A stretch of DNA of 64,000 nucleotides, taken from Marinobacterium weihaiense. Lineage in GTDB: Bacteria; Pseudomonadota; Gammaproteobacteria; Pseudomonadales; Balneatricaceae. Positions 43,363 through 53,161 of this stretch are shown in pieces. Position 1 is the stretch's first letter, and each line of letters opens with the position of its first letter. The stretch spans positions 1 through 64,000 of the forward strand of contig NZ_JAHQZT010000008.1 of NCBI RefSeq assembly GCF_019061305.1, read 5' to 3'. The position numbers and the translations under genes were made by a program. Under the pieces are notes generated by a model. It had not been told where the DNA came from, made no database searches, and worked only from the letters and a program-made list of their open reading frames with translations.

Positions 43363-45465
43363 TCACCCCTTCAACCGCCAGCAGGTCACTTCCGACAGGG
43401 TGTGCTGGAACTTGCGGCGGGTTTCGCGGATGACAAAGGGCACCGCTTCCGGGCCACCAATCAGTTCAAAGTGCTCGTCCAGCACGTCATGCAGACCGTC
43501 CAGGGTGGTGACATTCTCGCCGTCACGCTTGAAGCCGCCCAGCCACTCCTCTTTCGGGGTATGTTCTTCCAGCCAGGTGTAGGGCGAGGCCAGGACCAGC
43601 ACGCCGCCGGGGTTGAGACGGCTGTATACCTGGGACAGGAACTTGCGCGGGCTGTACAGGCGGTCGATCAGGTTGGCGGCCAGAATCAGGTCGTAGCCGG
43701 TCAGGATCGGCTTGAGGTTGCAGGCATCGCCCTGGCTGAAGTGCACCTTATTGGCCACGTCCGCCAGTTCCAGTGACGCCAGATCGCGTTCGTAATAGCT
43801 GACCAGTTCCCCTTCGTCCGCCAGGGTATAACGCAGGCGGCCCTGCTGCTGTAGCTGCACGCCCAGATTAATCAGGCGGGCGGAGAAATCGACGCCATCC
43901 ACGGCATCGAAGTGGCGCGCCAGCTCGAAGCTGGCACGGCCGGTGGCGCAGCCCAGATCCAGTGCCTTGCCGTTGCGCGCTCCCGCCACATCAATGGCCA
44001 GGCGAGCCAGCGCCTGCGGGAAGTTGGCGACGCCAAAGTGCTCGTCACCGTAGTGGAATTCGGCGTACTGGGAGGCCAGTTCGTCGCTTTCGTAACGGGA
44101 GTCGGGCACGGCCTTGGGCGGCTCGCCTGCCACGTAACGGAAACCGGCATGCTGGAAAAAGTGGCGGCGGAAGGCGTAGCGCGCGCTGCGCAGGCTTTCG
44201 TTGCCGCAGCTGATCCAGCTGCCTCCCTTGATCAGGTTGTGCTGGTCATCGAAGGTCGGGGTGGTGAAGTCGTCATAATAGGGATGCACTTCGAAGCCTT
44301 CGAACGGATGGATCGGGGTCTGTGTCCACTGCCAGACGTTGCCGCTAACATCATAGAAATCCCCCTGGGCAAAGCGGTAGACCGGGCAGGAGGAGGCAAA
44401 GTGGTCCAGATGCAGGTTGGCATTCACCGCCGCGCCCGGTGCCGGTTCGCCGACCCGGGACAGATCGTACAGGCGATACCATTCGTCTTCGCTGGGCAGG
44501 CGAATCGGTTCGCCGGTCTGGGCCGCTTTCCAGCGGCAGAAGGCCTCGGCTTCGTGACAGTTCACTTCCACCGGCCAGTCCCAGGGCATGTACACCTGCT
44601 CGCACATCAGCCGCAGCTGCCAATCGTCATCACCGCGTACCCAGAAGGTCGGATGCTCGGCGGCGGCAAACTGGCGCCAGTTCCAGCCCTCTTCGCTCCA
44701 CCACTGGGCGTCGCGGTAGCCGACGGCTTCGACAAAGGCCAGAAACTCCTGGTTGGACACCAGCATCTGCGCCGCCTGGAAGGCGTCCAGCTCGACCTCG
44801 CGCTGGCCGTACTCGTTGTCCCAGCCGTAGAAAGCATCGTTCCGTGCCTTGCCCAGGGTGACAGAACCGGCAGGGATGTCGATCAGCTGGTTGGCCGGTG
44901 CCGGGCCGGAGTCGCGGCAAGGGGGCCAGGCCGGGTGTGGCTGTACATATTTGAGATCATGCTGGCGGATCAGCACCGAGGAGGTTTCCAGGTGGATGCG
45001 CTCGTGTTCGATACCCATCAGGATGGTCCACCAGGGGTGTTCCCAGTCGATGGGCGAGGTCAGCGGAGCTTCACGGATGATGCGGTCCAGCGTCTGACGC
45101 ACCTGGTCGCGATAGGCCTTGACCTCGGCGGGGGCGGGCCAGTCATAGTGGTCGTCATTGAGATCGTCCCAGCTCATCTCGTCCACGCCGACGGCAAAGA
45201 TCGACTCGAAATGCGGGTTGATGCGCTCCCCAACCAGTCCGGCCAGCAGCAGCTTGTTGATAAAGAAGGTAGCGGTGTGGCCGTAGTAGAAGATCAGCGG
45301 GTGGCGTAAGCTGATCGGTTTGACGAGATAGGCTTCGTCACAGGTCAGCACTTCGAACAGTTGCTCGTAACGGTCGAAGGTGGTGTGAAAATAGTCGAGA
45401 ATCTCGCCACGCAGGGCGTCGGTATCCGGGTTGTCCAGCCGAGGGGTACGGGTTAGGCGTTCCAT
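43363..45465 (-). CDS. ovoA: 5-histidylcysteine sulfoxide synthase / ovothiol methyltransferase OvoA
   Basis: A 700-residue enzyme of ovothiol synthesis. It couples cysteine to histidine C5 with oxygen, and its C-terminal domain can methylate 5-thiohistidine. The DinB-like N-terminal domain supplies the iron ligands His154-x3-His158-x-Glu160 (HERIHLE). An FGE-sulfatase domain follows (about 190-440, with LPSEDEWYRLYDLS, NVWQWTQTP, LIKGGSWISCGN). A SAM methyltransferase begins near residue 490 (ALDLGCATGRASFELA). The start MERLTRTP follows AGGA. OvoB, the lyase, is not adjacent. Confidence 0.93.
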   Translation of the reverse strand: MERLTRTPRLDNPDTDALRGEILDYFHTTFDRYEQLFEVLTCDEAYLVKPISLRHPLIFYYGHTATFFINKLLLAGLVGERINPHFESIFAVGVDEMSWDDLNDDHYDWPAPAEVKAYRDQVRQTLDRIIREAPLTSPIDWEHPWWTILMGIEHERIHLETSSVLIRQHDLKYVQPHPAWPPCRDSGPAPANQLIDIPAGSVTLGKARNDAFYGWDNEYGQREVELDAFQAAQMLVSNQEFLAFVEAVGYRDAQWWSEEGWNWRQFAAAEHPTFWVRGDDDWQLRLMCEQVYMPWDWPVEVNCHEAEAFCRWKAAQTGEPIRLPSEDEWYRLYDLSRVGEPAPGAAVNANLHLDHFASSCPVYRFAQGDFYDVSGNVWQWTQTPIHPFEGFEVHPYYDDFTTPTFDDQHNLIKGGSWISCGNESLRSARYAFRRHFFQHAGFRYVAGEPPKAVPDSRYESDELASQYAEFHYGDEHFGVANFPQALARLAIDVAGARNGKALDLGCATGRASFELARHFDAVDGVDFSARLINLGVQLQQQGRLRYTLADEGELVSYYERDLASLELADVANKVHFSQGDACNLKPILTGYDLILAANLIDRLYSPRKFLSQVYSRLNPGGVLVLASPYTWLEEHTPKEEWLGGFKRDGENVTTLDGLHDVLDEHFELIGGPEAVPFVIRETRRKFQHTLSEVTCWRLKG

Positions 45466-45563
45466 GTGCAGTCCTGATCCTGTTGGCGACATGTGTCGGT
45501 TCAGTATAGACAGCCGCAGGCAGGACAAACACCGGCCTCGGCCACTGGGCGTGGGACTGATAC

Positions 45564-45646
45564 TGACAGGGGACAGATTTGGATCAGAAAGGATGGAAGG
45601 GCAGCGCCATGGCGACACTGCCCCGAAGGGCCCCGGAGGCGGGGCC
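45564..45646. other. Intergenic REP-like phrase and GC hairpin downstream of ilvD
   Basis: TGACAGGGGACAGATTTGGA resembles short REP-type sequences common in gammaproteobacteria. It is followed at 45629-45646 by the hairpin GGCCCC-GGAGGC-GGGGCC, 10 bp beyond the ilvD stop. The hairpin lacks a T-run on the minus strand. Only weak support for either assignment. Confidence 0.3.
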
Positions 45647-45655
45647 TGCCGAGGT

Positions 45656-47488
45656 TCAGTCCAGCTGGGACAGGTCGCGTACGGCGCCCTTGTCGGCGGA
45701 GGTCGCCAGCTTGGCGTAGGCCTTGAGTGCGGCCGATACCTTGCGCGGGCGCTCCTCGGCTGGTTTCCAGCCCAGCTTGTCCTGTTCGGCGCGGCGCATG
45801 GCCAGTTCCTCGTCGGACACCAGCACGTTGATGGTGCGGTTAGGGATATCGATCAGGATACGATCGCCGTTCTTCACCAGACCGATGGCACCGCCGGCAG
45901 CGGCTTCCGGCGAGGCGTGACCGATGGACAGGCCTGAGGTGCCGCCGGAGAAACGACCGTCGGTGAGCAGGGCGCAGTCCTTGCCCAGGCCCTTGGATTT
46001 CAGGTAGGAGGTCGGGTACAGCATCTCCTGCATGCCCGGGCCGCCTTTGGGGCCTTCGTAGCGGATGATGACCACGTCACCGGCTTTCACCTCGTCGTTG
46101 AGGATCTTGCTGACCGCTTCGTCCTGGGATTCCATCACGTTGGCGGTGCCCTCGAACACCAGGATCGACTCGTCGACACCGGCGGATTTCACCACACAGC
46201 CATCCAGGGCGATATTGCCGTAGAGCACCGCCAGGCCGCCTTCCAGCGAGAAGGCGTTGTCGAGGGAACGGATGCAGCCCTGTTCGCGGTCACCGTCCAG
46301 GGTCGGCCAGCGGGTCGCCTGGCTGAACGCCTGCTGGGTCGGGATACCGGCAGGGCCCGCCTTGTAGAACTCGATCACTTCCGGTGTCGGGTTGCGCATG
46401 ATATCCCACTGATCCAGCGCTTCTTTCATGGTCGCGGTATGCACGGTGGGGACGTCGGTGTGCAGCTTGCCGGCACGGTCCAGCTCACCGAGGATGCCCA
46501 TGATGCCACCGGCGCGGTGGACGTCTTCAATGTGGTACTTCTGGGTGTTCGGCGCTACCTTGCACAGCTGGGGCACCACGCGGGAGAGGCGGTCGATATC
46601 CTTCATGGTGAAGTCGATCTCCGCTTCTTGGGCGATCGCCAGCAGGTGCAGGATGGTGTTGGTAGAGCCGCCCATGGCGATATCCAGGGTCATGGCGTTT
46701 TCGAACGCCTTGAGGCCGACCGCGCGGGGCAGGATGCGTTCGTCGTTGCCTTCGTAATACTTCTTGGCCAGCTCGACGATGGTGTGACCGGCACGCTTGA
46801 ACAGGGCTTCACGGTCGGCGTGGGTGGCCAGCATGGTGCCGTTGCCCGGCAGGGACAGACCCAGCGCTTCGGTCAGGCAGTTCATCGAGTTGGCGGTAAA
46901 CATGCCGGAGCAGGAGCCGCAGGTGGGGCAGGCGGAACGCTCGACTTCGGCCACTTCCTCGTCGGAAGCATTGGGGTCGGCAGCCAGTACCATGGCGTCC
47001 ACCAGGTCCAGCTTGTGCTCAGACAGCTTGGTCTTGCCGGCCTCCATCGGGCCGCCGGAGACGAAGATCACCGGAATGTTCAGGCGCATGGCCGCCATCA
47101 GCATCCCCGGGGTGATTTTGTCGCAGTTGGAGATGCACACCAGCGCATCGGCGCAGTGGGCATTGACCATGTATTCGACAGAGTCGGCGATGATGTCGCG
47201 GCTCGGCAGCGAGTAAAGCATGCCATCGTGGCCCATGGCGATTCCGTCATCCACGGCGATGGTGTTGAATTCCTTGGCCACGCCACCCGCGGCTTCGATT
47301 TCACGGGCCACCAGCTGCCCCATGTCCTTGAGGTGGACATGGCCAGGCACGAACTGGGTAAAGGAGTTGGCAACGGCGATGATCGGCTTGTGGAAATCCT
47401 CGTCCTTCATGCCGGTGGCGCGCCAGAGGGCGCGGGCACCTGCCATGTTGCGGCCGGCGGTAGAGGTCTTGGAACGATACTCTGGCAT
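45656..47488 (-). CDS. ilvD: Dihydroxy-acid dehydratase IlvD
   Basis: A 610-residue iron-sulfur dehydratase giving 2-keto acids for valine, leucine and isoleucine. It begins [20 protein letters not shown]. Cluster cysteines lie in [12 protein letters not shown] and [20 protein letters not shown]; further landmarks are [31 protein letters not shown] and [20 protein letters not shown]. An extended -10 promoter lies about 40 bp upstream. ilvE is 12 kb away in the same orientation, so they are not an operon. Confidence 0.97.
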   Translation of the reverse strand: MPEYRSKTSTAGRNMAGARALWRATGMKDEDFHKPIIAVANSFTQFVPGHVHLKDMGQLVAREIEAAGGVAKEFNTIAVDDGIAMGHDGMLYSLPSRDIIADSVEYMVNAHCADALVCISNCDKITPGMLMAAMRLNIPVIFVSGGPMEAGKTKLSEHKLDLVDAMVLAADPNASDEEVAEVERSACPTCGSCSGMFTANSMNCLTEALGLSLPGNGTMLATHADREALFKRAGHTIVELAKKYYEGNDERILPRAVGLKAFENAMTLDIAMGGSTNTILHLLAIAQEAEIDFTMKDIDRLSRVVPQLCKVAPNTQKYHIEDVHRAGGIMGILGELDRAGKLHTDVPTVHTATMKEALDQWDIMRNPTPEVIEFYKAGPAGIPTQQAFSQATRWPTLDGDREQGCIRSLDNAFSLEGGLAVLYGNIALDGCVVKSAGVDESILVFEGTANVMESQDEAVSKILNDEVKAGDVVIIRYEGPKGGPGMQEMLYPTSYLKSKGLGKDCALLTDGRFSGGTSGLSIGHASPEAAAGGAIGLVKNGDRILIDIPNRTINVLVSDEELAMRRAEQDKLGWKPAEERPRKVSAALKAYAKLATSADKGAVRDLSQLD

Positions 47489-47526
47489 GGGGCTCCCCTT
47501 GGAATTCGGGTGATCAAATATGCCCG

Positions 47527-47535
47527 AGTATATCA
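47527..47535 (-). promoter_or_regulatory. Extended -10 promoter of ilvD
   Basis: On the minus strand, TGATATACT contains the TGn extension and a TATACT -10, about 40 bp before the ilvD start. There is no recognisable -35. Confidence 0.4.
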
Positions 47536-47619
47536 GATAAAATGCCCGCGCCGAGGCGCCGGGAGCCGTCGTGTTTTTCGACTACACTGAGCCTGAAATC
47601 CCGATGAAGGAGCAGGCAG

Positions 47620-48741
47620 ATGCGTATAGGCGTGCCGCGAGAGATCAAGAACCGTGAGTATCGGGTCGGCATGACCCCCATGGGCGTGCGCGAGCTGGTG
47701 GAGCAGGGCCATCAGGTGCAGGTGGAACAGGGGGCAGGAGTCGCTGCCGGTTTCGGCGATCAGGCCTATGAACAGGCCGGTGCGGTGCTGGTGGATGATC
47801 CGCGCTCGGTGTTCTCCTGGGCTGATCTGATCGTCAAGGTAAAAGAACCCCAGCCCAATGAATGTGGCTGGCTCAGTGCCGATCAGGTGCTGTTCACCTA
47901 TTTGCATCTGGCCGCCGACCGGGCCCTGACCGATGCCTTGCTGGCCAGTGGCTGCACTGCCATCGGCTATGAAACCGTCACCGATGCCCATGGCGGGTTG
48001 CCGTTGCTGGCGCCGATGAGCGAGGTGGCCGGGCGCATGGCGGTACAGGCCGGTGCCCACTGTCTGGAAAAGGCTCAGGGCGGCCGCGGTGTGTTGTTGG
48101 GCGGTGTCCCCGGTGTCAGCCCGGCGCGGGTGCTGGTAATCGGGGGCGGTGTAGTGGGTGAGAACGCGGTGCGGGTGGCGCTGGGAATGGGCGCACGGGT
48201 GGTCCTGCTGGACAAGTCGCTGCCGCGCCTGCGGCAGCTGGACGAACGCTTCAACGGCGCGCTGACCACGCTGTACTCAACCACGGAAAACATCGAGCAG
48301 CAGCTGGCTCAGGCGGATCTGGTCATCGGCGCCGTACTGCTGCCGGGCGCGGCGGCGCCCAAGCTGGTGACGCGTGGGATGCTGGCCAGCATGCAGCCGG
48401 GGGCCGTGCTGGTGGACGTGGCCATCGATCAGGGCGGCTGTTTCGAAACCAGTCATCCCACCACCCATGATGACCCGGTGTTCGAGGAAGAGGGTGTGGT
48501 GCATTATTGCGTGGCCAATATGCCGGGGGCGGTGGCGCGTACCGCTACCCTGGCGCTGACCAATGCCACTCTGCCTTATGTCGAGCAGCTGGCCGCGTAT
48601 GGCTGGCGCCATGCCTTGCAGGATGTGCCGGGTTTTGCTGCCGGGCTCAATATCCATTCCAGGCGTGTGACCTGTGCCGGGGTTGCCGAGGCGTTTGACC
48701 TGCCTCAGGTGACGCCCGCGCAGGTGCTGGGCAGCGCTTGA
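47620..48741 (+). CDS. ald: Alanine dehydrogenase
   Basis: A 373-residue NAD-dependent enzyme that interconverts alanine with pyruvate and ammonium. It starts [20 protein letters not shown] (Arg15 and Lys substrate region). Further features are [10 protein letters not shown] with the catalytic His, [28 protein letters not shown] (in part: [20 protein letters not shown]) for NAD, and [19 protein letters not shown]. The GAAGGAG ribosome site is good. It is divergent from ilvD. Confidence 0.95.
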   Translation: MRIGVPREIKNREYRVGMTPMGVRELVEQGHQVQVEQGAGVAAGFGDQAYEQAGAVLVDDPRSVFSWADLIVKVKEPQPNECGWLSADQVLFTYLHLAADRALTDALLASGCTAIGYETVTDAHGGLPLLAPMSEVAGRMAVQAGAHCLEKAQGGRGVLLGGVPGVSPARVLVIGGGVVGENAVRVALGMGARVVLLDKSLPRLRQLDERFNGALTTLYSTTENIEQQLAQADLVIGAVLLPGAAAPKLVTRGMLASMQPGAVLVDVAIDQGGCFETSHPTTHDDPVFEEEGVVHYCVANMPGAVARTATLALTNATLPYVEQLAAYGWRHALQDVPGFAAGLNIHSRRVTCAGVAEAFDLPQVTPAQVLGSA

Positions 48742-48791
48742 AACCCCGGCGGTGCCGTTTTATGCTCGGGGGCTCATATAAGGAGTTGCTG

Positions 48792-49025
48792 ATGAATAAT
48801 AACAATATCCGCTCGGACCTTTGGCTCACGCGTTTGACGAAAATCGGGATTCCATTGGCACTGCTGTGCGTGGCCTGCCTCTGGGCCGGTCAGTGGCTGG
48901 GCAGTGCCCTTTTAGGCTGGCTGTTTCTGTTGACCCTGCCGCCGGTACTGGCGATCGGACTGGCCTACAATCTGCGTTACCTGTTGCTGGCACAGCGTGC
49001 CCGACGCATGGCATCCCGTTCCTGA
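48792..49025 (+). CDS. Small two-span membrane protein, unknown function
   Basis: A 77-residue protein. It has a polar N-terminus (MNNNNIRSDLWLTRL) and two hydrophobic segments (IPLALLCVACLWAGQWL and GWLFLLTLPPVLAIGLAYNL), and a basic C-terminus. The start has an AGGAG site 6 bp upstream; upstream in-frame codons overlap the end region of ald. No family is recognised. It lies 50 bp after ald and 24 bp before a DUF2892 gene. Confidence 0.6.
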   Translation: MNNNNIRSDLWLTRLTKIGIPLALLCVACLWAGQWLGSALLGWLFLLTLPPVLAIGLAYNLRYLLLAQRARRMASRS

Positions 49026-49049
49026 CCCCTGACAAGCGAGGTATATCTG

Positions 49050-49241
49050 ATGGACAAGAATATCGGCATTCTGGACCAGCTGGTGCGTGTACTGGTCGGC
49101 CTGGTCTTCATCATTCTCATTTTCTTCGGGCCGCAAACCTGGTGGGGGCTGATCGGTGTGCCGATCATCGCCATTGCCATTTCCGGCACCTGTCCGCTGT
49201 ACAGCTTGCTGGGCATTCGCACTTGCCGCCGCGGCGCCTGA
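49050..49241 (+). CDS. DUF2892 (YgaP-type) small membrane protein
   Basis: A 63-residue membrane protein matching the DUF2892 domain: MDKNIGILDQLVRVLVGLV, a second span, and the SGTCPLYSLLGIRTC end. In some proteins this domain is fused to rhodanese (YgaP); here it stands alone. Cys residues in CPLY and RTC are conserved in the family. No function is established for the stand-alone form. Confidence 0.85.
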   Translation: MDKNIGILDQLVRVLVGLVFIILIFFGPQTWWGLIGVPIIAIAISGTCPLYSLLGIRTCRRGA

Positions 49242-49359
49242 GATTCATGTTGCATTCAGACCGCCGCCACTAGGGTAGGCGAGACTTTGAAGCATCCCCG
49301 TGCGTTGTCGTTGCAACACGAGCAGGGAGCAGTTGTACAGGCAGGACAGGGGAGTCACC

Positions 49360-49674
49360 ATGAACAAAGACACGACCAGGTTTCGGCGCAGCAGGGCTGC
49401 CGCCCTGCTGCTGGCCGTGGCATTGCCGGCAGGCGCCGAGGTGGAGCCTGCCGAAGAGGCGGCTCCGGCCTCGCGGCCGGTAAATCTGCTGGAGGCCTCT
49501 CAACTGGCCCGTGATACACTGGGCGGTGCCATCATCAAGGCTGAGTTGACACGCCACGATGGGCGCGATGCCTATCGGGTACGTTTGCTGGACCAGGGGC
49601 GTGTCCGGGATGTGTTGGTTGATGCCGCCACCGGGCGGATGTTGTCACCCTTACAGGCGGAGAGCGCTGAATGA
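49360..49674 (+). CDS. Periplasmic PepSY-domain protein
   Basis: A 104-residue exported protein. It has a basic start and hydrophobic signal (AAALLLAVALPAGAEV) with probable cleavage after AGA. One PepSY unit follows (LLEASQLARDTLGGAIIKAEL, quoted in part, then YRVRLLDQGRVRDVLVDAATG). The stop overlaps the response regulator start in ATGA. PepSY proteins linked to PhoP/PhoQ-type pairs probably act at the sensor or as protease inhibitors. Start chosen from AGGGGAG. Confidence 0.85.
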   Translation: MNKDTTRFRRSRAAALLLAVALPAGAEVEPAEEAAPASRPVNLLEASQLARDTLGGAIIKAELTRHDGRDAYRVRLLDQGRVRDVLVDAATGRMLSPLQAESAE

Positions 49675-50357
49675 AAGCACTGATCGTTGAAGACGATGCA
49701 GACCTGCGTCGCCAGCTCAAGCAGCAGCTTGAGCAGCGCGGCTATACCATCGAAGAAACCGGCAACGGCCGTGAAGCCCTCTACCTGGGCCAAGAATACG
49801 AGTATGACGTGGCCATCGTGGATATCGGCCTGCCGGAGGTGTCCGGCCTGGAGGTGATTCGACAGTGGCGCAGTGATGGCAACACCGTCCCGGTGCTGGT
49901 CCTGACCGCGCGTGGCGACTGGCAGGACAAGGTGGAAGGCCTGGAGGCCGGCGCCGATGATTACCTGGCCAAGCCGTTCCATGCTGAAGAGCTGCTGGCG
50001 CGCCTGAACGCACTGGTGCGCCGCGCGTCCGGCCATGCCAGCCCGGTGCTCAAGTTCGGGCCGCTGGAGCTGGACACGGCAGCACGGGTGGTGACCCGTG
50101 AAGGTGCAGAAGTGCGCTTGACCAGTTATGAATACCGCACCCTCGAGTACCTGATGCTCAACGCCGGCAAGACCATTTCTAAGGCAGAATTGACCGAGCA
50201 CCTGTACCACCAGGACTATGATCGCGACAGTAATGTGCTGGAGGTGTTCATTCGTCGCCTGCGCCAGAAGCTCGACCCCGAGCAGACGCTACAGCCGATT
50301 ACCACGGTGCGCGGTCTGGGCTATCGTTTTGCCTTGGAGGGCAGCGGCCCGGCGTGA
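49671..50357 (+). CDS. PhoP-like response regulator (OmpR family)
   Basis: A 228-residue regulator. The receiver has VEDDADLR, Asp51 in VDIGLPEVSG and Lys in YLAKPFHAEEL. The winged helix ends in VEVFIRRLRQKL-type NVLEVFIRRLRQKL and TTVRGLGYRFALE. The closest known type is PhoP/PmrA. It overlaps the PepSY gene by 4 bp upstream and the kinase by GTGA downstream, so all three are translated as a unit. Signal (for example Mg2+ or peptides) cannot be read. Confidence 0.88.
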   Translation: MKALIVEDDADLRRQLKQQLEQRGYTIEETGNGREALYLGQEYEYDVAIVDIGLPEVSGLEVIRQWRSDGNTVPVLVLTARGDWQDKVEGLEAGADDYLAKPFHAEELLARLNALVRRASGHASPVLKFGPLELDTAARVVTREGAEVRLTSYEYRTLEYLMLNAGKTISKAELTEHLYHQDYDRDSNVLEVFIRRLRQKLDPEQTLQPITTVRGLGYRFALEGSGPA

Positions 50358-51736
50358 CCGACTCCTCCGTAACCCTTTCCCTGCGGGGGCGCCTGCTACG
50401 GGCCTCCGCCATCATTCTGCCGCTGGTTATCGTGCTGGCGGGTTTGGCCCTGCTCAAGGCGTTCCATTCCAGTCTCGAAAATGCCGAAGCGTCCCAGGCG
50501 CGGCTGCAGGTGTACCTGCTGCTGGGCTCATTGGAAGTGAAAAACGGACGCCTCAGCTTGCCTGAGCGGGTGCTGGAACCGGGCTTCAGCCGTCCCGGTT
50601 CAGGCGTGTACGGCTTCATTCATGGCGCTGATCAGCGCATTTTCTGGCGCTCTCGCTCCAGCCTAGAGCTGCCAGAGGTGGTGGTCGAGCGTCTGCCCAG
50701 CTCAGCATTGCGCCCGGGGCAGGCGCTGTTCAGTCATCTGCCCGAGCAGCAGCTGTATCTGTTTCAGTACCCGGTGGTGTGGGAAACGCCGACCGGTGAA
50801 ATGCGCTTTCTGATCTCGGTACTGCGCAAGGACGAGCAGGTGCGCAGCGAAATGAAGGCGTTTAGCCTGCAGTTGCTGGGCTGGCTCAGTGGCATCTGCC
50901 TGGTGGCCTTGCTGGCGCAGTATTTCATCATGCGCTGGGGGCTGCGGCCGTTGGATTTGTTGGCTGGCGACTTGGAACGGATCGAAGCCGGCGAGGCGGA
51001 TGCCCTGGACGGCCAGTATCCGCTGGAAGTGCGTGGCGTGACCGATAGCCTGAACCGCTTGATCGAATCCGAGCGCAAGCAGCGCGAGCGCTACCGCAAC
51101 ACGCTGGGGGATCTGGCGCACAGCCTGAAAACACCCCTGGCGGTGATTCGGGGGGCCGGTGACGAAGGACTGAGCCAACAGGCGTACCGCCAGCAGGTTG
51201 ATGAGCAGGTGCAGCGTATGCAACAGATCGTGCAGTATCAGTTGGCGCGGGCGGTGAAGAGCGAGGGGCGCACCCTGGCGCAGGCGCTGCCGGTGGTTCC
51301 GGTGGTGGAGCGGCTGCTGGGGGTGATGGAAAAAGTGTATGCCCGACAGCCCAAGGATATTGAGACCCGTCTGGATGCCTCCGCCGGGTTTGCAGGTGAC
51401 GAGCGCGACCTGATGGAACTGCTGGGCAACCTGCTCGACAACGCGTTCAAGTATGGCGACAGCCGGGTACGGGTTGAGGTAGAGCAGGCGGGTGGCGTCT
51501 TGCGGGTGGCGGTCAGTGATGATGGCCTGGGGGTGGCGCCCAAACAGCGTCAGGTGATCCTGCAGCGCGGCGCCCGATTGGATACTACCCAGGCGCCGGG
51601 CCAAGGTATCGGCCTGGCGGTGGCGCTGGACATCGTCAGCAGCTACGACGGCGAACTGGAAGTCAGCGAATCCGATCTTGGCGGCGCCTGCTTCAATGTC
51701 ATCCTGCCCGGCGAAAAGCTCAGCCCAGCGGCTTGA
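50354..51736 (+). CDS. PhoQ-like sensor histidine kinase
   Basis: A 460-residue kinase with a GTG start overlapping the regulator stop. Span 1 is near residues 15-34. A periplasmic domain of about 135 residues follows, then span 2 near 172-192, HAMP, and His256 in LGDLAHSLKTPLAVIRGAG, the PhoQ-type H-box. N-box NLLDNAFKYGD, VSDDGLGVAP and PGQGIGLAVALDI complete it. The periplasmic acid patch characteristic of enteric PhoQ is not obvious. The 3' end overlaps argA by 17 bp. Confidence 0.88.
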   Translation: MTDSSVTLSLRGRLLRASAIILPLVIVLAGLALLKAFHSSLENAEASQARLQVYLLLGSLEVKNGRLSLPERVLEPGFSRPGSGVYGFIHGADQRIFWRSRSSLELPEVVVERLPSSALRPGQALFSHLPEQQLYLFQYPVVWETPTGEMRFLISVLRKDEQVRSEMKAFSLQLLGWLSGICLVALLAQYFIMRWGLRPLDLLAGDLERIEAGEADALDGQYPLEVRGVTDSLNRLIESERKQRERYRNTLGDLAHSLKTPLAVIRGAGDEGLSQQAYRQQVDEQVQRMQQIVQYQLARAVKSEGRTLAQALPVVPVVERLLGVMEKVYARQPKDIETRLDASAGFAGDERDLMELLGNLLDNAFKYGDSRVRVEVEQAGGVLRVAVSDDGLGVAPKQRQVILQRGARLDTTQAPGQGIGLAVALDIVSSYDGELEVSESDLGGACFNVILPGEKLSPAA

Positions 51737-53054
51737 AGAACACTTTTGAATTGCGCTGAAAGTTGTATAGCGCCTTCTTCTCCTGCGGCAGCTGCTCGCG
51801 TTCGGCGGCAGCAAAGCCGCGCTCCACGAACCAGTGCGCGGTGCGGGTGGTCAACACGAACAGCTGGCCCAGGCCCAGTTCGCGTGCCTGTTGCTCGATG
51901 GCGGCCAGCAGGCGGTCACCGCGCTGGCCGCCACGATAGTCGCTGTTGATGGCAACACAGGCCAGCTCGCCAATGCCCTCGTCTGTGAACGGATAGAGAG
52001 CGGCACAACCGATGATAGCGCCGTCACGCACCACGACGGTGAAACGCTCAATCTCGCCTTCCAGGCGCTCGCGGGAGCGGCGGACCAGAATGCCCTTTTC
52101 TTCCAGCGGCGCGATCAGCTCCAGAATGCCACCCACATCCTCGATATTGGCCGGGCGAATCTGCTCATAGGAATGGCTGACCACCATCGTGCCTTCGCCA
52201 TCACGGGTAAACAGTTCGTTGATCAGCGCGCCGTCACGTTGGTAGCTGATCAGGTGGCAGCGCGGCACGCCCTTTTCACAGGCGGTGGCGGCGGCTTCCA
52301 GCAGGCAGGCGGTTTCGGTATAGGGCTGTTCCGGGTCTTCAACCCGGGCCAGGTACTGCTGCACCAGGCGCGACGCCGTGTCGGCCAACAGCTCGCTGCG
52401 CAACTCGCCACGGCTGTCATGGATGCCGGCTTCGGAGCCGAACAGGATCAGCTTGTCAGCCTTGAGTGCAATGGCAGCATGGGTGGCAACTTCTTCCACG
52501 GCCAGGTTGAATACCTCACCGGTGGGTGAATAGCCCAGGTTGGATAGTAGTACGATCTGGTTCAGGTTGAGCAGATGGCGAATGCCCTCATGATCCACCC
52601 GGCGCAGCTCACCGGTATGGCCCATGTCGACGCCATCCAGCACACCCACCGGGCGGGCGGTGACGAAGTTGCCGCTGCAGACGCGAATGCGAGCGCCGTG
52701 CATGGGGGTGTTGGCCAGCCCCATCGACAATCGAGCTTCGATGTCGGTGCGCAGGGTGCCGACGGCTTCAATGACCGACTCCAGCACCTCGCCGCCGGTC
52801 ACGCGCAGGTCGTGGTGCAGGCGGGTTTCAATGCCGCGTGCCTTCAGGCGTTGCTCGGCCTGGGGGCGGGCGCCATGAACCAGTACCAGGCGTACTCCCA
52901 GACTGTTGAGCAAGGCGATGTCATGGACGGTATTGGCAAAATTGGCATCCGCAATCGCTTCACCACTGAGCATCAGCACGAAGGTCTTGCCGCGGTGGGC
53001 ATTGATGTAGGGTGAAGAGTGGCGGAACCAGTTGACGTGGTCGGTGGTGCTCAA
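51720..53054 (-). CDS. argA: N-acetylglutamate synthase ArgA
   Basis: A 444-residue enzyme acetylating glutamate with acetyl-CoA, the entry to arginine synthesis. The amino-acid-kinase-like N-terminal domain (residues ~20-280; GKTFVLMLSGEAIAD, LVLVHGARPQ) is the arginine-sensing part. The GNAT domain from ~295 contains IGCAALYPF, GELACVAINSDYRGGQRGDRLL (in part) and FVERGFAAAEREQLP. AstA, encoded 40 kb away in the same window, degrades arginine. Confidence 0.95.
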   Translation of the reverse strand: MSTTDHVNWFRHSSPYINAHRGKTFVLMLSGEAIADANFANTVHDIALLNSLGVRLVLVHGARPQAEQRLKARGIETRLHHDLRVTGGEVLESVIEAVGTLRTDIEARLSMGLANTPMHGARIRVCSGNFVTARPVGVLDGVDMGHTGELRRVDHEGIRHLLNLNQIVLLSNLGYSPTGEVFNLAVEEVATHAAIALKADKLILFGSEAGIHDSRGELRSELLADTASRLVQQYLARVEDPEQPYTETACLLEAAATACEKGVPRCHLISYQRDGALINELFTRDGEGTMVVSHSYEQIRPANIEDVGGILELIAPLEEKGILVRRSRERLEGEIERFTVVVRDGAIIGCAALYPFTDEGIGELACVAINSDYRGGQRGDRLLAAIEQQARELGLGQLFVLTTRTAHWFVERGFAAAEREQLPQEKKALYNFQRNSKVFFKPLG

Positions 53055-53125
53055 GATCGGCTCCCGTTCGGGCTCAAGGGACAGCCGCTATTGTGCAGCC
53101 TTTGCCGCGACGGGTCCATGCTGAC

Positions 53126-53153
53126 GGGCAGCACCGCAGGACGCGGGCTGCCC
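53126..53153. other. Hairpin between pitA and argA
   Basis: GGGCAGC-A-CCGC pairs with GCGG-GCTGCCC around AGGAC. It lies 9 bp after the pitA stop on the minus strand and lacks a T-run. Confidence 0.45.
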
Positions 53154-53161
53154 GCAGGGCG

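Noticed and set aside
43912-45309. 465-codon open frame on the plus strand
   Set aside because: Complementary to ovoA, which is conserved over its full length.
46439-47590. 383-codon open frame on the plus strand over ilvD
   Set aside because: Antisense shadow of ilvD.
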